Of a DNA stretch of 37,726 bases, positions 34,098 to 37,726 are shown piece by piece. The first letter of the stretch is position 1. The number at the start of each line of letters is the position of its first letter. Source of the stretch: Saprospiraceae bacterium (GTDB lineage Bacteria; Bacteroidota; Bacteroidia; Chitinophagales; Saprospiraceae); the NCBI GenBank assembly GCA_017987975.1, contig JAGNSQ010000017.1, positions 1 through 37,726 on the forward strand. The letters run 5' to 3'. The position numbers and the translations under genes are program-made. The notes under the pieces were generated by a model. That model ran no database searches. It was given only the letters and a program-made list of their open reading frames with translations, and had not been told where the DNA came from.

Positions 34098-37000
34098 ATG
34101 ATCAGGAAAGAATTACAAACTTTATTAGCGCAAAGAGTGCTGGTTTTAGACGGAGCCATGGGCACCATGATCCAGCGGTATCAATTGAATGAGCAGGATT
34201 TTAGAGGTGAACCATTCAAAGATTCGCCCAAAGACCTAAAGGGCAACAATGACCTTTTGAGTGTTACCCGTCCCGAAATTATCAAAGAAATACACATGGC
34301 TTATCTGGAGGCTGGTTCAGATATCATTGAGACCAACACCTTCAGTGGCACTCGTATTGCACAGGCAGATTATGGAATGGAAGATGCTGTATATGCCATT
34401 AATTTTGAATCCGCTAAAATTGCGAGAGAGTGCACGGATGCCTATCAACTTAAGACGGGCAAAAAAACCTATGTTGCAGGTGCGATGGGACCCACCAATA
34501 GAACTGCATCCATTTCTCCGGATGTTAACAATCCGGGGTACAGGGCAGTGAGTTTTGATGATTTGCGCGATGCTTATTATGAACAAGCGAAGGCCTTAAT
34601 GGCAGGTGGCGCACATTTGCTCATGGTAGAAACCATCTTTGATACCCTTAATGCCAAGGCCGCCATTTTTGCAATAGAGCAGCTCAAGGAAGACCTGCGG
34701 CAGGACATACCCGTCATCATATCCGGTACCATTACGGATGCCAGCGGCAGAACCTTAAGTGGCCAGACCGTTTCAGCATTTTATTATTCTGTGGCCCACG
34801 CCAAGCCCATCGCCATTGGACTCAACTGTGCTTTGGGTGCAAAAGAAATGCGACCACACCTCAAAGAATTGGCAGATATCAGCCAGTTTTACATCAGTGC
34901 CTATCCCAATGCCGGACTCCCCAATGAGTTGGGTGCCTATGATCAAAGTCCGGAGGAAATGAAAAACTACATCCGGGATTTTGTTCAAAGCAATTATGTT
35001 AACATTGTTGGTGGCTGCTGTGGAACAACACCTGACCATATAAAGTCGATGGCAGAAGCAGTAAAGGACCTGCCCGCAAGGAAACTACCTAAACTGGAAA
35101 AATTATCTGCCTATTCAGGCCTGGAAGCATTAGTGGTACGGCCGGAACTGAATTTTATCAACATCGGTGAGCGCACCAATGTAACAGGCAGCAAGATGTT
35201 TGCCAGATTGGTGCTGGAAGGAAAGTATCCGGAGGCTTTGGTTGTTGCCAGACAGCAGGTTGAAGCAGGTGCCCAAATCATAGACGTCAACATGGACGAA
35301 GCCTTGTTAGACAGTGAAAAAGCCATGGAAACTTTTTTGCATCTGGTAATGGCTGAACCCGATATTGCCAGGGTGCCTGTAATGATAGATAGCAGTAAAT
35401 GGTCGGTAATAGAAGCAGGACTTAAATGCGTGCAGGGCAAGTGTATCATCAATTCCATTTCACTCAAAGAAGGCAAAGAATCTTTTGTACACCATGCCAG
35501 GCTTGCTCATAAGTATGGAGCTGCCGTTGTAGTGATGGCCTTTGATGAGGAGGGACAGGCAGATACCGTTGAAAGGAAAGTGTCTATAAGTAAACGGGCA
35601 TATGATATATTGGTAGATGAAGTAGGAATGGAACCAACCGACATCATTTTTGACCCCAACATATTTGCTGTGGCAACCGGAATAAAGGAACACAATGAAT
35701 ATGCTCTCTATTTTATTGAGGCATGTCGTCAGATCAAGGCCCTTTGTCCGGGTGTTAAAATAAGTGGTGGGGTGAGTAATATCTCGTTTTCATTCAGGGG
35801 TAATGACAGAGTCAGAGAAGCCATGCACACCGCCTTTTTGTATCATGCCATCAAAGCAGGCATGGACATGGGCATTGTGAATGCAGGTATGATTGAAGTT
35901 TATGAAGAAGTAGAGCCGGAGTTATTGGTGAAAGTAGAAGATGTGCTATTCAACAGAAACGAAGGTGCGACAGAGGCCCTGATTTCTTATGCAGAAAATA
36001 TAAAAGGAGGGGGAAAGGTAATTCAAAAAGACGAGGCCTGGAGAAATGGAACCGTACAGGAACGCATTATCCATGCATTGGTAAAAGGAATTACTTCTCA
36101 TATCGAAGAAGATGTAGAAGAAGCAAGATCTGAATACTCTGCCTCTTTAAAAATTATTGAAGGGCCGCTCATGGATGGTATGAATGTGGTGGGAGATTTA
36201 TTTGGTAGCGGAAAGATGTTTTTACCCCAGGTAGTTAAAAGTGCAAGGGTAATGAAACAAGCAGTTGCTTATCTTACGCCTTATATAGAAGCAGAGAAAA
36301 AAGACAATGCCAGTACCTCTAAAGGAAAAATCCTGATGGCTACGGTGAAAGGTGATGTGCATGACATTGGCAAAAACATTGTAGGTGTTGTATTGGCGTG
36401 TAATGCCTATGAGATCATAGATTTGGGTGTTATGGTGCCCACCGCCCGTATTTTGGAGGAGGCCATTAAACACAAGGTAGATATGATTGGTTTGAGTGGC
36501 TTAATTACTCCCTCACTCGAAGAAATGTCGGGTGTAGCCAGGGAAATGCAACGGCTGGGGCTTAAATTGCCTCTGTTGATTGGAGGTGCTACCACTTCTA
36601 AGACCCATACAGCATTAAAAATAGATACCGAATATGAAGGCCCGGTTATACATATTTTGGATGCCAGCAGGAGTGTAACGGTAGCGGGTAATTTGTTGTC
36701 AGCAGAAGAAGGCCTGACAGCTTCCTTTGTCCGGCAATTTAAATCAGAATATGCATCTATCCGTGAGCAGCGTGCTTCTGGTAAATATGATAAAAATTAC
36801 ATTGGATTTGAAGAAGCAAATAGTCAGGCAGTAAAAATCAACTGGAATGATTATAGAGCGACTCCTCCTCAAAGTACAGGAGTAAATGCCGAAGAGATTG
36901 AAGTGGCAACATTGATACCTTACATAGATTGGACTCCCTTTTTTCAATCTTGGCAACTGGCCGGAAAATATCCCGGCATCCTGAATGACCACATAGTTGG

Positions 37001-37726
37001 GAAAGAAGCTACGGAGTTGTTTGAAAATGCAAAAACCATGTTGGAGGCCATCTCTAATGAGGGTTGGTTGCGTGCAAAAGTGGTATATGGCATTTTTCCT
37101 GCCAATTCAAGAGGCAATGATGTGATAGTGTGGGACAACAAAGAAGCCAACATAGAAAAATGCAGCCTGCATTTTTTAAGGCAGCAACGCAAAAAGGCCG
37201 ACGGACTTCCCTATTTGTGTCTCAGTGATTTTATTGCCCCTTTGGATAGTGGTGTGGATGACTACCTTGGTTTTTTTGCAGTTACAGCAGGTCATGGAAT
37301 TGAAAAACACATTGAAAAATACGAGGCCAAACACGATGATTACAATGCTATTTTGTTAAAGTCTCTGGCAGATCGTCTTGCTGAAGCTGCTGCCGAATAC
37401 TTGCATGAAAAAGTGCGAAAAGAATATTGGGGTTATGCCAACAATGAGCATCTGACCAATGAGGAAAGGATCAAAGAAAGTTACCAGGGCATAAGGCCTG
37501 CTCCCGGATACCCGGCATGTCCGGATCACACCCAAAAAGATACGATTTGGGAGGTTTTAGACGTTGAAAACAATGCCGGCATTACCCTTACAGAGAGTAA
37601 GGCCATGTATCCGGTTTCAAGTGTCAGTGGCTTTTATTTTGGTCACCCGGAGTCAAAATATTTTGGTTTAGGGGCTATTGGAAAGGATCAGGTAACACAT
37701 TTGGCAGCCTCAAAAGGTTGGCCGAT
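34098..37726 (+). CDS. metH: Cobalamin-dependent methionine synthase MetH (3' end cut by window edge)
   Basis: 1209 codons are present and the frame is still open at the right edge; E. coli MetH is 1227 residues, so little is missing. All modules are in one chain. The homocysteine domain (about 1-325) has [16 protein letters not shown] and [11 protein letters not shown], the cysteines that bind zinc. The pterin domain (about 350-620) opens with [17 protein letters not shown]. The B12 cap and Rossmann domains (about 640-890) include [10 protein letters not shown], whose histidine ligates cobalt. The AdoMet reactivation domain has [13 protein letters not shown] near residue 1134. It transfers a methyl group from methyltetrahydrofolate to homocysteine. 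Some Bacteroidota split this gene; here it is not split. Confidence 0.97.
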   Translation, partial: MIRKELQTLLAQRVLVLDGAMGTMIQRYQLNEQDFRGEPFKDSPKDLKGNNDLLSVTRPEIIKEIHMAYLEAGSDIIETNTFSGTRIAQADYGMEDAVYAINFESAKIARECTDAYQLKTGKKTYVAGAMGPTNRTASISPDVNNPGYRAVSFDDLRDAYYEQAKALMAGGAHLLMVETIFDTLNAKAAIFAIEQLKEDLRQDIPVIISGTITDASGRTLSGQTVSAFYYSVAHAKPIAIGLNCALGAKEMRPHLKELADISQFYISAYPNAGLPNELGAYDQSPEEMKNYIRDFVQSNYVNIVGGCCGTTPDHIKSMAEAVKDLPARKLPKLEKLSAYSGLEALVVRPELNFINIGERTNVTGSKMFARLVLEGKYPEALVVARQQVEAGAQIIDVNMDEALLDSEKAMETFLHLVMAEPDIARVPVMIDSSKWSVIEAGLKCVQGKCIINSISLKEGKESFVHHARLAHKYGAAVVVMAFDEEGQADTVERKVSISKRAYDILVDEVGMEPTDIIFDPNIFAVATGIKEHNEYALYFIEACRQIKALCPGVKISGGVSNISFSFRGNDRVREAMHTAFLYHAIKAGMDMGIVNAGMIEVYEEVEPELLVKVEDVLFNRNEGATEALISYAENIKGGGKVIQKDEAWRNGTVQERIIHALVKGITSHIEEDVEEARSEYSASLKIIEGPLMDGMNVVGDLFGSGKMFLPQVVKSARVMKQAVAYLTPYIEAEKKDNASTSKGKILMATVKGDVHDIGKNIVGVVLACNAYEIIDLGVMVPTARILEEAIKHKVDMIGLSGLITPSLEEMSGVAREMQRLGLKLPLLIGGATTSKTHTALKIDTEYEGPVIHILDASRSVTVAGNLLSAEEGLTASFVRQFKSEYASIREQRASGKYDKNYIGFEEANSQAVKINWNDYRATPPQSTGVNAEEIEVATLIPYIDWTPFFQSWQLAGKYPGILNDHIVGKEATELFENAKTMLEAISNEGWLRAKVVYGIFPANSRGNDVIVWDNKEANIEKCSLHFLRQQRKKADGLPYLCLSDFIAPLDSGVDDYLGFFAVTAGHGIEKHIEKYEAKHDDYNAILLKSLADRLAEAAAEYLHEKVRKEYWGYANNEHLTNEERIKESYQGIRPAPGYPACPDHTQKDTIWEVLDVENNAGITLTESKAMYPVSSVSGFYFGHPESKYFGLGAIGKDQVTHLAASKGWP

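Overview
The window looks like chromosomal DNA of a gliding, T9SS-type Bacteroidota, probably Saprospiria- or Chitinophagia-like. It carries a full-length sprA directly after ruvA, an Oar-like TonB-dependent receptor, a DUF2851 protein, and several promoters with the Bacteroidota -7 element TAnnTTTG. Lineage is inferred from gene content and promoter style, not from a search.

Region A (1 to about 12,100, all minus strand) is an accessory defence island. In transcription order it holds: an AbiEi-type winged-helix protein with no AbiEii toxin beside it; a 1735-residue DExH helicase with a DUF1998-like region and a predicted C-terminal DUF559/Vsr-like nuclease fold; a SNF2-type helicase resembling DISARM DrmD; a Schlafen-AlbA_2/GHKL-ATPase protein; and the N-terminal 471 residues of a DrmMI-like adenine methyltransferase that runs off the left edge. 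The last three genes are 2 and 4 bp apart. I read this as a DISARM class 1 variant in which DrmA- and DrmB-like functions are fused to a nuclease, no PLD nuclease (DrmC) is visible, and an AlbA_2 gene sits between drmD and drmMI.

Region B (12,112 to 15,128) has a paaE-like oxygenase reductase whose stop overlaps the start of a TetR regulator. A 22-bp near-perfect palindrome lies between the paaE -7 box and its start codon and is a strong operator candidate. A DUF2851 gene is divergent.

Region C (15,130 to 26,764, plus strand) has tRNA-Val(UAC) with a terminator, a PfkB-family kinase, ruvA, the giant sprA, a sensor histidine kinase and an OmpR-type response regulator.

Region D (26,955 to 37,726, plus strand) has a TonB-dependent receptor with a strong terminator, a roughly 490-bp intergenic stretch with a perfect DnaA box and near-matches, dnaB, an RsuA/RluB-type pseudouridine synthase with twelve 11-residue SR-like repeats, and an almost complete one-piece metH cut by the right edge. 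The metH promoter suggests a nearly leaderless mRNA. Regions B to D look like core chromosome; region A looks acquired.
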